A stretch of 64,000 nt of DNA from Sphingomonas sp. 8AM (GTDB lineage: Bacteria; Pseudomonadota; Alphaproteobacteria; Sphingomonadales; Sphingomonadaceae), in NCBI RefSeq assembly GCF_902506455.1, contig NZ_LR733844.1, positions 1,191,789 to 1,255,788 on the forward strand, in the 5' to 3' direction. The translations under genes and the position numbers were made by a program. The notes below the pieces were generated by a model. That model saw nothing but the letters and a program-made list of their open reading frames with translations. It was not told the origin of the DNA and searched no databases. Positions 1 through 9,228 of this stretch are shown here, one piece after another. The number at the start of each line of letters is the position of its first letter. Positions within the stretch are counted from its first letter, which is position 1.

Positions 1-254
1 GTCAGCGCCTCGAACACCCGCTCCCAAACGCCGGCATGACACCAGCGACTGAAACGTCGGTGCACCGTCTTCCACTTGCCGTAGCGTTCCGGCAGATCGC
101 ACCAGTGCGCTCCCGAACGCAGCACCCACAAACATCCGTTCACGAACAAGCGGTTATCGAAGCCCGTCCGGCCCGGGTCAGCTGTCTTGCCCGGAACCAG
201 CGATGCAATCCGCGACCATTGCGCCTCGCTCAACTCGTACCGCTTAATCCCCAT
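1..254 (-). mobile_element. IS5-family transposase, N-terminal part (cut by window edge)
   Basis: The reverse strand encodes the first 84 residues of a transposase, beginning MGIKRYELSEAQWSRI and containing the IS5/IS427-type signature RSGAHWCDLPERYGKW. This N-terminal domain (DUF4096-like) precedes the DDE catalytic domain, which lies outside the window. In many elements of this group the transposase is split into two frames joined by frameshifting; that cannot be judged here. The start ATG is at 254-252. The element's terminal inverted repeat should lie between here and the acyltransferase stop at 332, but I cannot define it without the other end. The family call is by sequence resemblance and is secure. 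Confidence 0.85.
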
Positions 255-331
255 CACTCGCTCCGAGCCTCGACACGGATGCCTATGAATCAGCCTTCAC
301 GGCGTTTGGGAATCCTGAATGTCGATCCGGC

Positions 332-1444
332 CTAGATGATGCGCCGCACCGCCGGTATCAGCCGGCTTGCCCCGGCGATCGCGAATGAGGCGCCGCAGGC
401 CGCGGCGCCGATGACGAGGAACTTGATCAACGGGGCGGCCGACCATGACGACGCGAGAACGCCCAGCGCCACCAACACCGGCGGATGGAGAATGAAGGCG
501 CCGAACGCGCTGGCGGCAAGCCACCTCGCCATCGGGGCGGCGGTGTGCCGTCTGCGGTTCGCCCATGCCAGGAGGCCGAGGATCACGCCCGTCGCTACAC
601 ACGGCTCCCAAAGTGCATAGTAGAGCGCGTTGCGATTCATGCCGCCCTCGAACCCGCCCGCGGCGCCCTGCGACGCCACGACCAACGGCAGCGACGCGAG
701 CGCCGCCAGCGTCAGCGCGAGCCATGGCCGTGCAATCCGCATCGTCACCTGTTCAAGCAGGCGGTTCCGTGCGGCGGCGATCCCCAGCGCGAACAGCGCG
801 ATATAGCTCGGGAAATAACCGAGTTGCAGCCACAGGATCTCACGCCCGACCGGGATCACGAGGCGGACGGCAAATGTCACCAAACCCATCGCGACAATCG
901 CCAGCAGGATCACGGTGCGGCGGGGCAGCGCCTTCGGCGGCGACAACCACTCCGGCAGCAGCCCGCGCCACGCAGTGTAGGCCAGCGCGAAAATGAGCAG
1001 CGCGATCGCGAACCACAAAGGCCCGGGGCCATGCGGCCCGTCGATGATCCCTTGCCTCCATCGCTGCAGAAGGCCGCTCTGCGTGCCGGTGTCGGCCAGC
1101 GCGACGGTGAGCGGGTGGAGCACGAAGAAGAATACGAACAGCGGCACGCCCAGCCGCACGAGGCGGTCCGCCAGATAAAGCCGCAGGCCCTTCCGGTCGA
1201 TCGACAGCGGCGTGTAATAGCCGGCGAAGAGAAAGAACAAGCCCATGAAATAGGACTGGTTGATCGCGTTGAACATGACGAGCAGCGGGTTGGAGGCGTT
1301 CGGCTGCTCACGCCAGAACCAGCCCCCCGATCCGCCGTACGCAATGGCGGTATGGTGCAGGATCACCAGCGCCGTCATCAGGATACGGAGAAGGTCGATG
1401 CCGGCGTTACGCGGCGGCGCCTTGCACTGGGTCGGTTTCGTCAT
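332..1444 (-). CDS. Acyltransferase family 3 integral membrane protein
   Basis: A 370-residue hydrophobic protein with about ten membrane segments. The N-terminal DLLRILMTALVILHHTAIAYG is the typical start of acyltransferase-3 (OafA/YrhL-like) proteins, including the conserved histidine in the first helix. The family transfers acyl groups to extracytoplasmic sugars, glycans or antibiotics; the acceptor here cannot be predicted. The open frame extends far upstream, but ATG 1444 gives a normal family N-terminus, whereas the upstream part is antisense-like, arginine-rich sequence. It lies 35 bp downstream of the Gfo/Idh/MocA gene on the same strand and is probably co-transcribed with it. The IS fragment begins within 80 bp of its stop codon. 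Confidence 0.8.
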   Translation of the reverse strand: MTKPTQCKAPPRNAGIDLLRILMTALVILHHTAIAYGGSGGWFWREQPNASNPLLVMFNAINQSYFMGLFFLFAGYYTPLSIDRKGLRLYLADRLVRLGVPLFVFFFVLHPLTVALADTGTQSGLLQRWRQGIIDGPHGPGPLWFAIALLIFALAYTAWRGLLPEWLSPPKALPRRTVILLAIVAMGLVTFAVRLVIPVGREILWLQLGYFPSYIALFALGIAAARNRLLEQVTMRIARPWLALTLAALASLPLVVASQGAAGGFEGGMNRNALYYALWEPCVATGVILGLLAWANRRRHTAAPMARWLAASAFGAFILHPPVLVALGVLASSWSAAPLIKFLVIGAAACGASFAIAGASRLIPAVRRII

Positions 1445-1479
1445 GGACGGGCTATGCTGCTGATCTCGCTGATCGCCGG

Positions 1480-2586
1480 TTAAGCGTCGGATGCGTCGAG
1501 CGCGCGGACTTCCGCGATGTCGACCACGCGGTGCTCGCGGGCGCTGATTTCGGCGGCGACCCCGATTTCGACCGCGCGCAGTCCGTCGGTGGCGGTGACC
1601 TCGACCGGCGCTTCGCCACGCACCGCCGCCGCGAAGGCAAGATGTTGAAAGAAGGTCGCGCCTTCGTGGCTCCCGGCGGCGTGAGCGACCGGGTCGATCG
1701 CGACGCGGGTGCGTTCGACGCGCTTCTCGCCGCGAAAGCCGACGCGCGGGCTGAACACCAGATTTCCCGGCGGAATCAACACGTCGAGGCGCGCTGCATC
1801 GCCGGTCGCGGTCATCTCTTCCTGGTGTTCGGCGCCGTCCGCGAACATCGAAAGGTCCAGCATCGCACGGACTCCATTGGCGAAATCGACGGTGGTGAAG
1901 CTGTTGTCGATGATGTCGGGCCGCTGGCCGTCGTACAACTCGTCGAGATGGTTCACATCGGTAGCGCCCGAACAATAGACGCGTACCGCTTCCGACCCGA
2001 TAATAACCCGCATCAGATCGAAGAAGTGACAGCATTTCTCGACCATCGTGCCCCCTGTGTTGCGGGCGAAGCGGTTCCAGTCACCGACTTTCGGCAAAAA
2101 CGGAAAACGATGCTCGCGGATCGAGAGCATTCGCAACGTGCCGACCCGCCCCGCGTGGATCTGTTCGATGAACGCGGCGGCGGGAGGCATGAAGCGATAT
2201 TCCATCCCGGTCCAGAACGGGCGCGGGTGCGCGGCGGCGCACTCGACGATCCAGCGGGCGTCGGCCAGCGTGGTGGCGAGTGGCTTTTCGCAGAGGATCG
2301 CGGCGTCCATTCCGAACAGCGGGTCGAGCACCGCGCGGTGGGTGTGGTTGGGCGAGGCGACGACGATCGCGTCGACCTGCGCGGTGCGCGCGAACGTCGC
2401 GACGTCGTCGAAGCTCTCGACCGCAGCGGCGTGGTCGCCCAGCGCGTCCCTCGCCCAGCCGAGCGAGGTGGCGACCGGGTCGACGATCGCGACGACCTCG
2501 GCATCGGGGAGCAGCGCGATGTTGCGGAGGTGCTCGACCCCCATCATGCCCGTGCCCACCACGCCGTACCGGATTTTTGCCGTCAT
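1480..2586 (-). CDS. Gfo/Idh/MocA family NAD(P)-dependent oxidoreductase
   Basis: A 368-residue cytoplasmic dehydrogenase. The Rossmann dinucleotide motif GVVGTGMMGVEH is at residues ~8-19. The family motif around the catalytic lysine, CEKPLATTLADA, is at ~95-106, followed by the C-terminal substrate-binding domain with GGTMVEKCCHFFDLMR. Relatives act on inositols, sugars or sugar derivatives; the substrate here is unknown. The start ATG 2586 follows an AAGGA-like ribosome site in the reverse strand; upstream in-frame codons give non-family sequence. It heads a two-gene minus-strand unit with the acyltransferase and is divergent from the flavin monooxygenase gene, so the ~140 bp between them should hold both promoters. 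Confidence 0.88.
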   Translation of the reverse strand: MTAKIRYGVVGTGMMGVEHLRNIALLPDAEVVAIVDPVATSLGWARDALGDHAAAVESFDDVATFARTAQVDAIVVASPNHTHRAVLDPLFGMDAAILCEKPLATTLADARWIVECAAAHPRPFWTGMEYRFMPPAAAFIEQIHAGRVGTLRMLSIREHRFPFLPKVGDWNRFARNTGGTMVEKCCHFFDLMRVIIGSEAVRVYCSGATDVNHLDELYDGQRPDIIDNSFTTVDFANGVRAMLDLSMFADGAEHQEEMTATGDAARLDVLIPPGNLVFSPRVGFRGEKRVERTRVAIDPVAHAAGSHEGATFFQHLAFAAAVRGEAPVEVTATDGLRAVEIGVAAEISAREHRVVDIAEVRALDASDA

Positions 2587-2728
2587 CGTCGGTCCTTGCT
2601 CTCGCGTCTGCGTCGCGCTTTCCTGCCGATCGCAGCCATTCGACAAGAGGGCAAAGCTTTGCAGCGGCAAAGCGGCAGCATCTGGCGAGCGGTGCCGCGG
2701 GCTGGCATGAGCCTCGCCGGACAGGCTG

Positions 2729-3814
2729 ATGGAGAGCAATGCCGTGACGACGACCCCGGGGCCTTGCGAGATCAGCTGGTTTTCCGCGCTGTGCGACGAC
2801 GATTACGAGTTTCTGGGCGTCCCCGACCCGGCACTGCGGTCGACGTGGGAGCATTGCCGCGACATCGTGGTGCAGGCGGAAACCGCGGGCTATGACAATT
2901 GTCTGTTGCCGTCGGGCTATGCGCTGGGGATCGACACGACCGCCTTCGCCGCCGGGATCGCGCCGTTGCTGCGCCGGATGCGGCTGTTGATGGCGGTGCG
3001 GATCGGCGAAAGCTGGCCGCCGCAACTGGCGCGGCAGATCGCGACGATCGACGGGATGCTGGGCGGGCGATTGACCGTCAACATCATCTCCAGCGACCTG
3101 CCCGGCGAGACGCTCGACAGCGCGCCGCGCTATGCGCGCACGGTCGAGGCGATGCACATCTTGCGCACCTTGCTGGACGGCAAGCCGCTCGATCACGATG
3201 GCGCGTTCTGGAAGCTGAAGCTCGATCCGCCGCGCGTGACGACGGTGTCGGGGCGCTGCCCGTCCTTCTATTTCGGCGGGCTGTCCGAGGCGGCGCGCGA
3301 GGCGGCGGCGCAGGGCGCGGACGTCTATCTGATGTGGCCCGACACGATGGACGGCGTGCGGGGGATCGTCGCCGACCTGCGCGCACGCGCCGCCCGACAT
3401 GGCCGCACGCTGCGCTTCGGCTATCGCGTGCATGTCGTGGTGCGCGAGACCGAGGCGGAAGCGCGCGCGGCGGCGGAGCGGCTGTTGTCGAAGCTCGACG
3501 ACGCGACCGGCGCAGCGATCCGCGCGCGCTCGCTCGATTCGCAATCGGCGGGGGTGCGGCGGCAGGCCGAGCTTCGCGATGGAGCCGACGACGGCTATGC
3601 CGAGGCGAACCTGTGGACCGGCATCGGGCGCGCTCGCTCGGGGTGCGGCGCGGCGATTGTCGGCGATCCCGATCAGGTACTCGCCAAACTGCAGGCGTAT
3701 CGCGCCGCGGGAATCGATGCGTTCATCCTGTCAGGCTATCCGCACGCCGCCGAGGCCGATCTGTTCGCGCGCCACGTCCTGCCGCGGATCGACCATGCGC
3801 CGTTGGTGCTGTGA
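2729..3814 (+). CDS. LLM-class flavin-dependent monooxygenase, SsuD (alkanesulfonate monooxygenase)-like
   Basis: A 361-residue TIM-barrel protein of the bacterial luciferase-like family. It shows the SsuD-type signatures ISWFSALCDDDYEFLGV near the N-terminus, LPSGYALGIDTTAFAAG at ~60-77, AVRIGESWPPQLARQIAT at ~90-107 and a C-terminal LSGYPHAAEADLF. SsuD uses reduced FMN and oxygen to cleave alkanesulfonates to aldehyde and sulfite. No flavin reductase (SsuE) or sulfonate ABC transporter is next to it, so the substrate could be another compound oxidised by this family. It is followed after 66 bp by an MFS transporter, and the TBDR and sulfatase downstream suggest organosulfur or sulfate-ester use. 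ATG 2729 is used; GTG 2744 a few codons later is a possible alternative. Confidence 0.85.
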   Translation: MESNAVTTTPGPCEISWFSALCDDDYEFLGVPDPALRSTWEHCRDIVVQAETAGYDNCLLPSGYALGIDTTAFAAGIAPLLRRMRLLMAVRIGESWPPQLARQIATIDGMLGGRLTVNIISSDLPGETLDSAPRYARTVEAMHILRTLLDGKPLDHDGAFWKLKLDPPRVTTVSGRCPSFYFGGLSEAAREAAAQGADVYLMWPDTMDGVRGIVADLRARAARHGRTLRFGYRVHVVVRETEAEARAAAERLLSKLDDATGAAIRARSLDSQSAGVRRQAELRDGADDGYAEANLWTGIGRARSGCGAAIVGDPDQVLAKLQAYRAAGIDAFILSGYPHAAEADLFARHVLPRIDHAPLVL

Positions 3815-3880
3815 GCGGCTTGGCGGCGTGATAGCGAATGTTGTTCGCGACCACCGTCCCCGCGCGGCCATGCTGAGCGC

Positions 3881-5113
3881 ATGAGAAGTGTCTCGGAACT
3901 AAGCGGGCGACATCGCGGCTTGTTGTTCGCGCTGGTCATCACCGCGGGCGTGCTGAACCTCGTCGACCGGCAAGTGATCGCCGTGCTCAAGCCGGTGATT
4001 GCCACCGATCTCGGCTGGAGCGACGACGATTACGGGACGCTGGCGGCGTGGTTTCAGGGCGGCGCGGCGGTCGGGTTCCTGTTCAGCGGCTGGATCGCGG
4101 ACCGGCTCGGCGTGCGCTGGGCCAATCCGGTCGGGGTCGCTGCGTGGAGCGTCGCGGCGCTGCTGCACGGCTGGGCACGATCGATGACCGATTTTATCGC
4201 GGTGCGGGTCGCGCTGGGCGCCACCGAGTCGATGGGGACGCCAACGGGGATCAAGACGATTACCGCGGTGCTCCCGCCACGCTGGCGGTCGACCGGGTTC
4301 GGGGCGGGCAATGCCGCCAACAGCCTGGGCGCGATCCTCGCCCCATTGGCGATCCCCGTGCTGGGGCTGTGGCTGGGGTGGCGCGGGACGTTCGTCGCGG
4401 TCGGGGTCATGGGGTTGCTGTGGGCGCTGGCGTGGCTGGGCGCGGCGCGCGGCGTGGCGTTTGCCGCGCCGAAGATCGCCGACGCGGCGTCGCCGCTGCC
4501 CTCCGCACCGATGCTGCGCGACCGGCGGACGTGGGCGGTGGCGGGCGCGAAGCTGCTGTCGGACGCAACATGGTGGCTGCTGCTGTTCTGGCTGCCCGAT
4601 TTCTTCCATCGCCAGTTCGGGCTGTCGGGGGTCGCGCTCGGCGTGCCGCTGGCGCTGGCCTATGGCGGCGCGGCGGTCGGTTCGCTGCTGGGCGGAGCGA
4701 TCCCGACCCGGCTGCTGGGGCGTGGCGCCTCGCTGAACCGCGTGCGCAAGGGGGTGCTGCTGGGCGCGGCGCTGGCGGTGATGCCGGTGCCGCTCGCGCT
4801 GCTGACCGACAGTTATCCGGTCGCGGTGCTGCTGATGGCGCTGGCGCTCGCCGGGCATCAGGCGTTCTCGACCAACGTCTTCGCGATGATCGCCGATATC
4901 ACGCCGCAACAGCGCGTCGGGCGCGTCACCGCGTTCGGCTCGTTCTGTGGCAATATGGGCGGGGTGGCGATCGCCAAGATCGCCGGGCTGACGCTGGCGG
5001 CGGGGCTGGGCTATCTGCCGTTGCTGGTGTTCGCCAGCGTCGCCTATCTGGCGGCATGGTGCTGGATACAATTGTTATTGCCACGGCTTAGCCCGATCGA
5101 GATGGATCGCTAG
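3881..5113 (+). CDS. MFS transporter
   Basis: A 410-residue protein with twelve predicted membrane helices. The N-terminal LNLVDRQVIAVLKPVI and the loop motif GWIADRLGVRW (~64-74) match the MFS anion/sugar-acid transporter type (ACS-like). TESMGTPTGIKTITAVLPPRWRS resembles the helix 4-5 loop of that group. It probably imports a small organic anion, perhaps the substrate or product of the preceding flavin monooxygenase; this is inference from position. It is followed by a 31-bp perfect inverted repeat that separates it from the TBDR. Confidence 0.82.
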   Translation: MRSVSELSGRHRGLLFALVITAGVLNLVDRQVIAVLKPVIATDLGWSDDDYGTLAAWFQGGAAVGFLFSGWIADRLGVRWANPVGVAAWSVAALLHGWARSMTDFIAVRVALGATESMGTPTGIKTITAVLPPRWRSTGFGAGNAANSLGAILAPLAIPVLGLWLGWRGTFVAVGVMGLLWALAWLGAARGVAFAAPKIADAASPLPSAPMLRDRRTWAVAGAKLLSDATWWLLLFWLPDFFHRQFGLSGVALGVPLALAYGGAAVGSLLGGAIPTRLLGRGASLNRVRKGVLLGAALAVMPVPLALLTDSYPVAVLLMALALAGHQAFSTNVFAMIADITPQQRVGRVTAFGSFCGNMGGVAIAKIAGLTLAAGLGYLPLLVFASVAYLAAWCWIQLLLPRLSPIEMDR

Positions 5114-5135
5114 ATCGGCATGACGTCAACTCTAT

Positions 5136-5214
5136 CCGTCATTGCGAGCGTAGCGAAGCAATCCAGGGCGTCCTGGTCCGGCTCTGGATTGCTTCGCTAC
5201 GCTCGCAATGACGG
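5136..5214. repeat. Perfect 31-bp inverted repeat (REP-like palindromic element)
   Basis: Left arm 5136-5166 (starts CCGTCATTGCGAGCG, ends GCAATCCAG) and right arm 5184-5214 are exact reverse complements, with a 17-bp loop. The sequence type, a palindrome starting CGTCATTGCGAGCG, is to my knowledge common in intergenic DNA of sphingomonads and related bacteria as a dispersed REP-like or MITE-like element. It lies 22 bp after the MFS stop, so its transcript would form a very stable hairpin and may act as terminator or 3'-end stabiliser. No T tract follows, so a classical intrinsic terminator is unlikely. Confidence 0.9.
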
Positions 5215-5365
5215 CGGTTGCGTTTAACGAGGGGGGCGATGGTGGCGGCTGTGGGCGAAGTTCGATGATCGCCCCTAAAGTCCGGCTGTGTCCGTGCGAT
5301 ACGCTTCTTTATACCCGATCTATGAACTAGGCTTTAGCGTCCGCCGCGATCTGAAAGGGGACCCG

Positions 5366-7687
5366 ATGATCGATCGACGCCTGCCTGTGCTGCTTGCTAC
5401 CACTGCCTTCTCGCTGTTCGCCACGCCCGCCATCGCACAGGACGCGCCCGCGCCGCAGGGTTCAACCGCGGCCGAGGCGCCCGCCACCCCGCCGGCAGGC
5501 GAGGGCGAGGTCGTCGTCACCGCCCGCTTCCGCAACGAATCGCTTCAGCAGGTGCCGATCGCGATCACCGCGGTCGACGGCAAGTCGCTGGCCGAGCGGC
5601 AGCTGAACAACCTCGAGCGGATCGCGGCGTCGATCCCGTCGGTCGGTTTCCGCAGCGGCGCGTCGAACAAGGATCGCACCGTCTTCATCCGCGGCATCGG
5701 GACGATCACCACCTCGCCGGGGGTCGAGCCATCGGTATCGACGGTGCTGGACGGTGTGGTGCTGACCCGCCCCGGCCAGTCGACGCTCGATCTGGGTGAG
5801 GTGGAGCGGATCGAGGTGCTGCGCGGACCGCAGGGGACGCTGTTCGGGAAGAATGCGTCGGCGGGTGTCGTCAACATCGTGACCCGCAATCCGACCGACG
5901 AGTTTCACGCGTTCGGCGAGGCGGGCGCGACCACCGATCAGGAATATCGCATCAAGGCCGGCGTGTCGGGCGCGATCGTGCCGGGCAAGGTACAGGCGCT
6001 GATCGGCGGGCTCTACAGCGACTTCGACGGCAATCTGCGCAACGTCGTGACCGGGCATGACGCCAGCGGCTCGCGCCGCTACGGCGCGCGTGGCAAGCTG
6101 ATCGTCACGCCGTTCGACGCGTTGAAGCTGACCGCGATCGGCGATTATCTCAACACGCGCGAGACGGTGGCGGGCGTCTATCAATCGACGCAACAGATCG
6201 CCTATCCGACCCGCGCGATCACCAATTCCGCGCCGCTTGCCGCCGCGCTGGCGTCGCAGGGGATCGTGGCGGGGCCGGGCAATCGCCGGCTGGCCACCGA
6301 TCTCGACACCAACGTCCGCGACGAAAATTACGGTGGATCGCTGACCGCCGATCTGTCGCTAGGTGACTATCAGCTGACTTCGATCACCGCGTGGCGGCAA
6401 TGGCTGAACCACCAGCGGCAGGATTATGACGGGCTGGCGCAGCTGACGGCGACCTTCCCGTCGGGTGCCGACGAGGGCAGCGTCGACAGCCGGCAGTTCT
6501 CGCAGGAGCTGCGGCTGACATCGCCGCGCGGCGGGCTGATCGATTATGTGCTGGGCGCCTATTATCTGCGCGCGCAGACCGACGAGCGCTATCAGCGCGC
6601 ACTGACGACGCTGGCGGGGACGACGCAGACCGCGACCAGCGGCATCGCGAATTACGGCATCACCAACCACAATTACGCATTGTTCGGCGAGGCGAACGTC
6701 AACTTCACCGAGCATTTCCGCGCGATCGCCGGCTATCGCTCGACGTGGGATTCGCTCGACTTCTACCATGTGCGTACGTCGAGCAACGATCCGACCGATA
6801 GCGGGGCGGCGTCGCTCGATCGTCCGGGCATCCGCGCGTACCACAATGCCAAGGGGAGCACCGATGCGCGCGGCGACAGCTATCGCCTCGGGTTGCAGCT
6901 CGATCTCGGCGCGCATGCGCAGACGTACTTCACCTATTCGCGCGGCTATAAGGGGCCGGCGTACAACGTCTATTTCAACATGCGCTCGCTCAACGCGACG
7001 ACGCTGCTCGACGAAGTGCCGCTGAGCCCCGAGACGTCGAACTCCTATGAGGGCGGGATCAAGGGCAGCACCGCCAACCGTGCGCTCAGCTATGCGGTGG
7101 CGGTCTTCACGACCGACTTCGACGGTTATCAGGCGAACTTCACCGACTCGGTCGGCGGGGCGCCGGTGACGCGGCTGATCAACGCCGGGTCGGTGCGGTC
7201 GCGCGGGGTCGAGGCGGACGTGACGCTGCGCCCGGTCAGGGGCCTTACCTTCGACCTGTCGGGCGCGTTCACCGATGCGACGGTGCGTGACTTCAACTGC
7301 CCGGTCGGTGCGCCGGTGAGCTGCAACATCAACGGGCAGCCGCTGCCCTATGCGCCGCGGGTCCGGGTGTTCGAGAATGCGACGTACCGCTTCGGGTTGA
7401 CGGACAGCCTGTCGCTGGAGCTGCAAAGCGACGTGACGTTCAGCAGCAAGGTGCAATATTCGCTGGCGCAGACGCCGAACACGATCCAGCCCGCCTATGC
7501 GATCTGGAACGCCAGCGTTGCGCTGCTCCATCCCGGTGACGGGTGGCAGCTGCGCGCTTACGTCAAGAACATCACCGACACGCCCTATGCCAGCTTCCTG
7601 ACCAACGGGACCTTCGCGGGGACGGTGCGGTTCGTGCCGCGCGACGACAAGCGCTATGCCGGGCTGTTGCTGCGCAAGGACTTCTGA
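5366..7687 (+). CDS. TonB-dependent receptor (outer-membrane siderophore/substrate receptor type)
   Basis: A 773-residue outer-membrane receptor. It has a signal peptide ending in ATPAIAQ, a TonB-box-like EVVVTARFR at ~48-56, a plug domain with IRGIGT and VEVLRGPQGTLFGKNASAGVVNIVT at ~145-170, then a beta-barrel ending in the aromatic terminus LLLRKDF. Start ATG 5366 is chosen because AAAGGGGA precedes it by 4-5 bases and it begins a good signal peptide; an upstream in-frame codon at 5288 gives none. The sulfatase begins two bases after its stop, so the two are one operon. The substrate is unknown; the context suggests a sulfated or sulfonated compound. Confidence 0.92.
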   Translation: MIDRRLPVLLATTAFSLFATPAIAQDAPAPQGSTAAEAPATPPAGEGEVVVTARFRNESLQQVPIAITAVDGKSLAERQLNNLERIAASIPSVGFRSGASNKDRTVFIRGIGTITTSPGVEPSVSTVLDGVVLTRPGQSTLDLGEVERIEVLRGPQGTLFGKNASAGVVNIVTRNPTDEFHAFGEAGATTDQEYRIKAGVSGAIVPGKVQALIGGLYSDFDGNLRNVVTGHDASGSRRYGARGKLIVTPFDALKLTAIGDYLNTRETVAGVYQSTQQIAYPTRAITNSAPLAAALASQGIVAGPGNRRLATDLDTNVRDENYGGSLTADLSLGDYQLTSITAWRQWLNHQRQDYDGLAQLTATFPSGADEGSVDSRQFSQELRLTSPRGGLIDYVLGAYYLRAQTDERYQRALTTLAGTTQTATSGIANYGITNHNYALFGEANVNFTEHFRAIAGYRSTWDSLDFYHVRTSSNDPTDSGAASLDRPGIRAYHNAKGSTDARGDSYRLGLQLDLGAHAQTYFTYSRGYKGPAYNVYFNMRSLNATTLLDEVPLSPETSNSYEGGIKGSTANRALSYAVAVFTTDFDGYQANFTDSVGGAPVTRLINAGSVRSRGVEADVTLRPVRGLTFDLSGAFTDATVRDFNCPVGAPVSCNINGQPLPYAPRVRVFENATYRFGLTDSLSLELQSDVTFSSKVQYSLAQTPNTIQPAYAIWNASVALLHPGDGWQLRAYVKNITDTPYASFLTNGTFAGTVRFVPRDDKRYAGLLLRKDF

Positions 7688-7689
7688 CG

Positions 7690-9228
7690 ATGAGCGATGA
7701 CACGACGCGGCGTGGTGTGCTGCTGGCCGGGACCGGCGGCGCGTTCGGGCTCTATTCGATGGCGGCGGGGGCGGTGCCCGCGCCGCGGCGCTCGCGGCGG
7801 TTGCCGAAGTTGCCGGGCGTGAAGTCGCGCAACATCCTCGTCGTGCTGACCGACGACCATCGCTACGACGCGATGGGGTTCATGAAGGCGCAGGAGTTCG
7901 GCGACACGCCGACGCTCGACCGGCTGGCGCGCGAGGGGACGCATTTCCGCAACGCCTTCGTCACCACGGCTTTGTGTTCGCCGAGCCGCGCGTCGATCTT
8001 CACCGGGCTGTACGCGCATCAGCACAAGGTGGTCGACAACAACCATCCGATCCCGCCGGGGCTGGTCTTCTATCCGGAGTATTTACAGGCCGCCGGCTAC
8101 GACACCGCGTTCATCGGCAAATGGCATATGGGCGACGAGGGCGATGCGCCGCAGCCCGGGTTCGATCACTGGGTCAGCTTCAAGGGGCAGGGCAGCTATC
8201 TGCCGAGCGGCGACGGGCTGAACGTCGACGGGCGGCGCGTGGCCCAGAAGGGCTATATCACCGACGAGCTGACCGATTACGCGCTCGACTGGATCGGGAA
8301 GCGCCCGGCGGGGCGGCCGTGGATGATGCACCTGGCGCATAAGGCGGTGCACTCCGAATTCATCCCGGCCGAGCGCCACAAGGGTCGCTACGACAAGGAG
8401 ACGTTCCGCTATCCGGCGTCGATGCAGCCGGTGGCGCCGGGGCGGCCGATGTGGGTCGAGAACCAGCGCAATAGCTGGCACGGGGTCGGCTTTCCCTACC
8501 ACGGCACGCTCGACATCGGCGATTACTACAAGCGCTATATGGAGACATTGCTGGCGGTCGACGAAGGGCTGGCGCGGATCATGGACCTGCTGGAGCAGCG
8601 CGGCGAGCTGGACGATACGCTGATCCTGTATCTCGGCGACAATGGCTTCATGTTCGGCGAGCATGGCCTGATCGACAAGCGCACCGCCTATGAGGAATCG
8701 ATGCGCATCCCGATGCTTGCGCGCTGCCCGGCGCTGTTCCCGGCGGGCAGCGTGGTCGAGCAGGTGGTGGCGAACATCGACATCGCGCCGACGCTGCTCG
8801 CCGCGGCGGGGCTGCGCGCGCCGGAGGGCATGGCGGGCAGCAACGCGCTGCCGGTGGTCCGCGACGCGCACGCGCCGTGGCGCAGCGAACTGCTCTACGA
8901 ATATTATTGGGAGCGCAATTTCCCGCAGACGCCGACCGTCCATGCGCTGCGCGAGGACCGGTACAAATACATGCACTTCCACGGCATCTGGGACATCGAC
9001 GAATTGTACGATCTCGCCGAGGACCCGCACGAGACGAACAATCTGATCGCGCGGCCGGGACATGAGGAACTGGCCGAGCGGATGAGCGGCAAGTTGTTCG
9101 CGTTGCTGGAGAAGACCGACGGCATGGCGATCCCGCTCAGCGCCGATGCCGGCGTGCGCAACGCGCTGCGCGACCCGGCGGGGCCGGCGCAGGCGCCGTT
9201 CCCGGCGCTGTTGCAGCGACCCCGCTAA
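7690..9228 (+). CDS. Tat-exported type I sulfatase (arylsulfatase/choline-sulfatase-like superfamily)
   Basis: A 512-residue alkaline-phosphatase-fold sulfatase. The metal site begins VVLTDDHRYDAMG (~54-66). The formylglycine motif is C96-S-P-S-R, the cysteine type modified by the formylglycine-generating enzyme. IGKWHMGD and YLGDNGFMFGEHGLIDKRTAYEESMRIP are the further conserved active-site blocks. The N-terminus TTRRGVLLAGTGGAFG is a twin-arginine signal, indicating export of the folded enzyme. The C-terminal LYDLAEDPHETNNL is the usual family ending. No formylglycine-generating enzyme gene is in the window. It is co-transcribed with the TBDR two bases upstream. It probably hydrolyses an organic sulfate ester in the periplasm to give sulfate; the actual substrate is not predictable. 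Confidence 0.92.
   Translation: MSDDTTRRGVLLAGTGGAFGLYSMAAGAVPAPRRSRRLPKLPGVKSRNILVVLTDDHRYDAMGFMKAQEFGDTPTLDRLAREGTHFRNAFVTTALCSPSRASIFTGLYAHQHKVVDNNHPIPPGLVFYPEYLQAAGYDTAFIGKWHMGDEGDAPQPGFDHWVSFKGQGSYLPSGDGLNVDGRRVAQKGYITDELTDYALDWIGKRPAGRPWMMHLAHKAVHSEFIPAERHKGRYDKETFRYPASMQPVAPGRPMWVENQRNSWHGVGFPYHGTLDIGDYYKRYMETLLAVDEGLARIMDLLEQRGELDDTLILYLGDNGFMFGEHGLIDKRTAYEESMRIPMLARCPALFPAGSVVEQVVANIDIAPTLLAAAGLRAPEGMAGSNALPVVRDAHAPWRSELLYEYYWERNFPQTPTVHALREDRYKYMHFHGIWDIDELYDLAEDPHETNNLIARPGHEELAERMSGKLFALLEKTDGMAIPLSADAGVRNALRDPAGPAQAPFPALLQRPR

Noticed and set aside
1531..2895. 454-codon plus-strand frame
   Set aside because: It is antisense to the Gfo/Idh/MocA gene, which has clear motifs. Long antisense frames are common in DNA this GC-rich.
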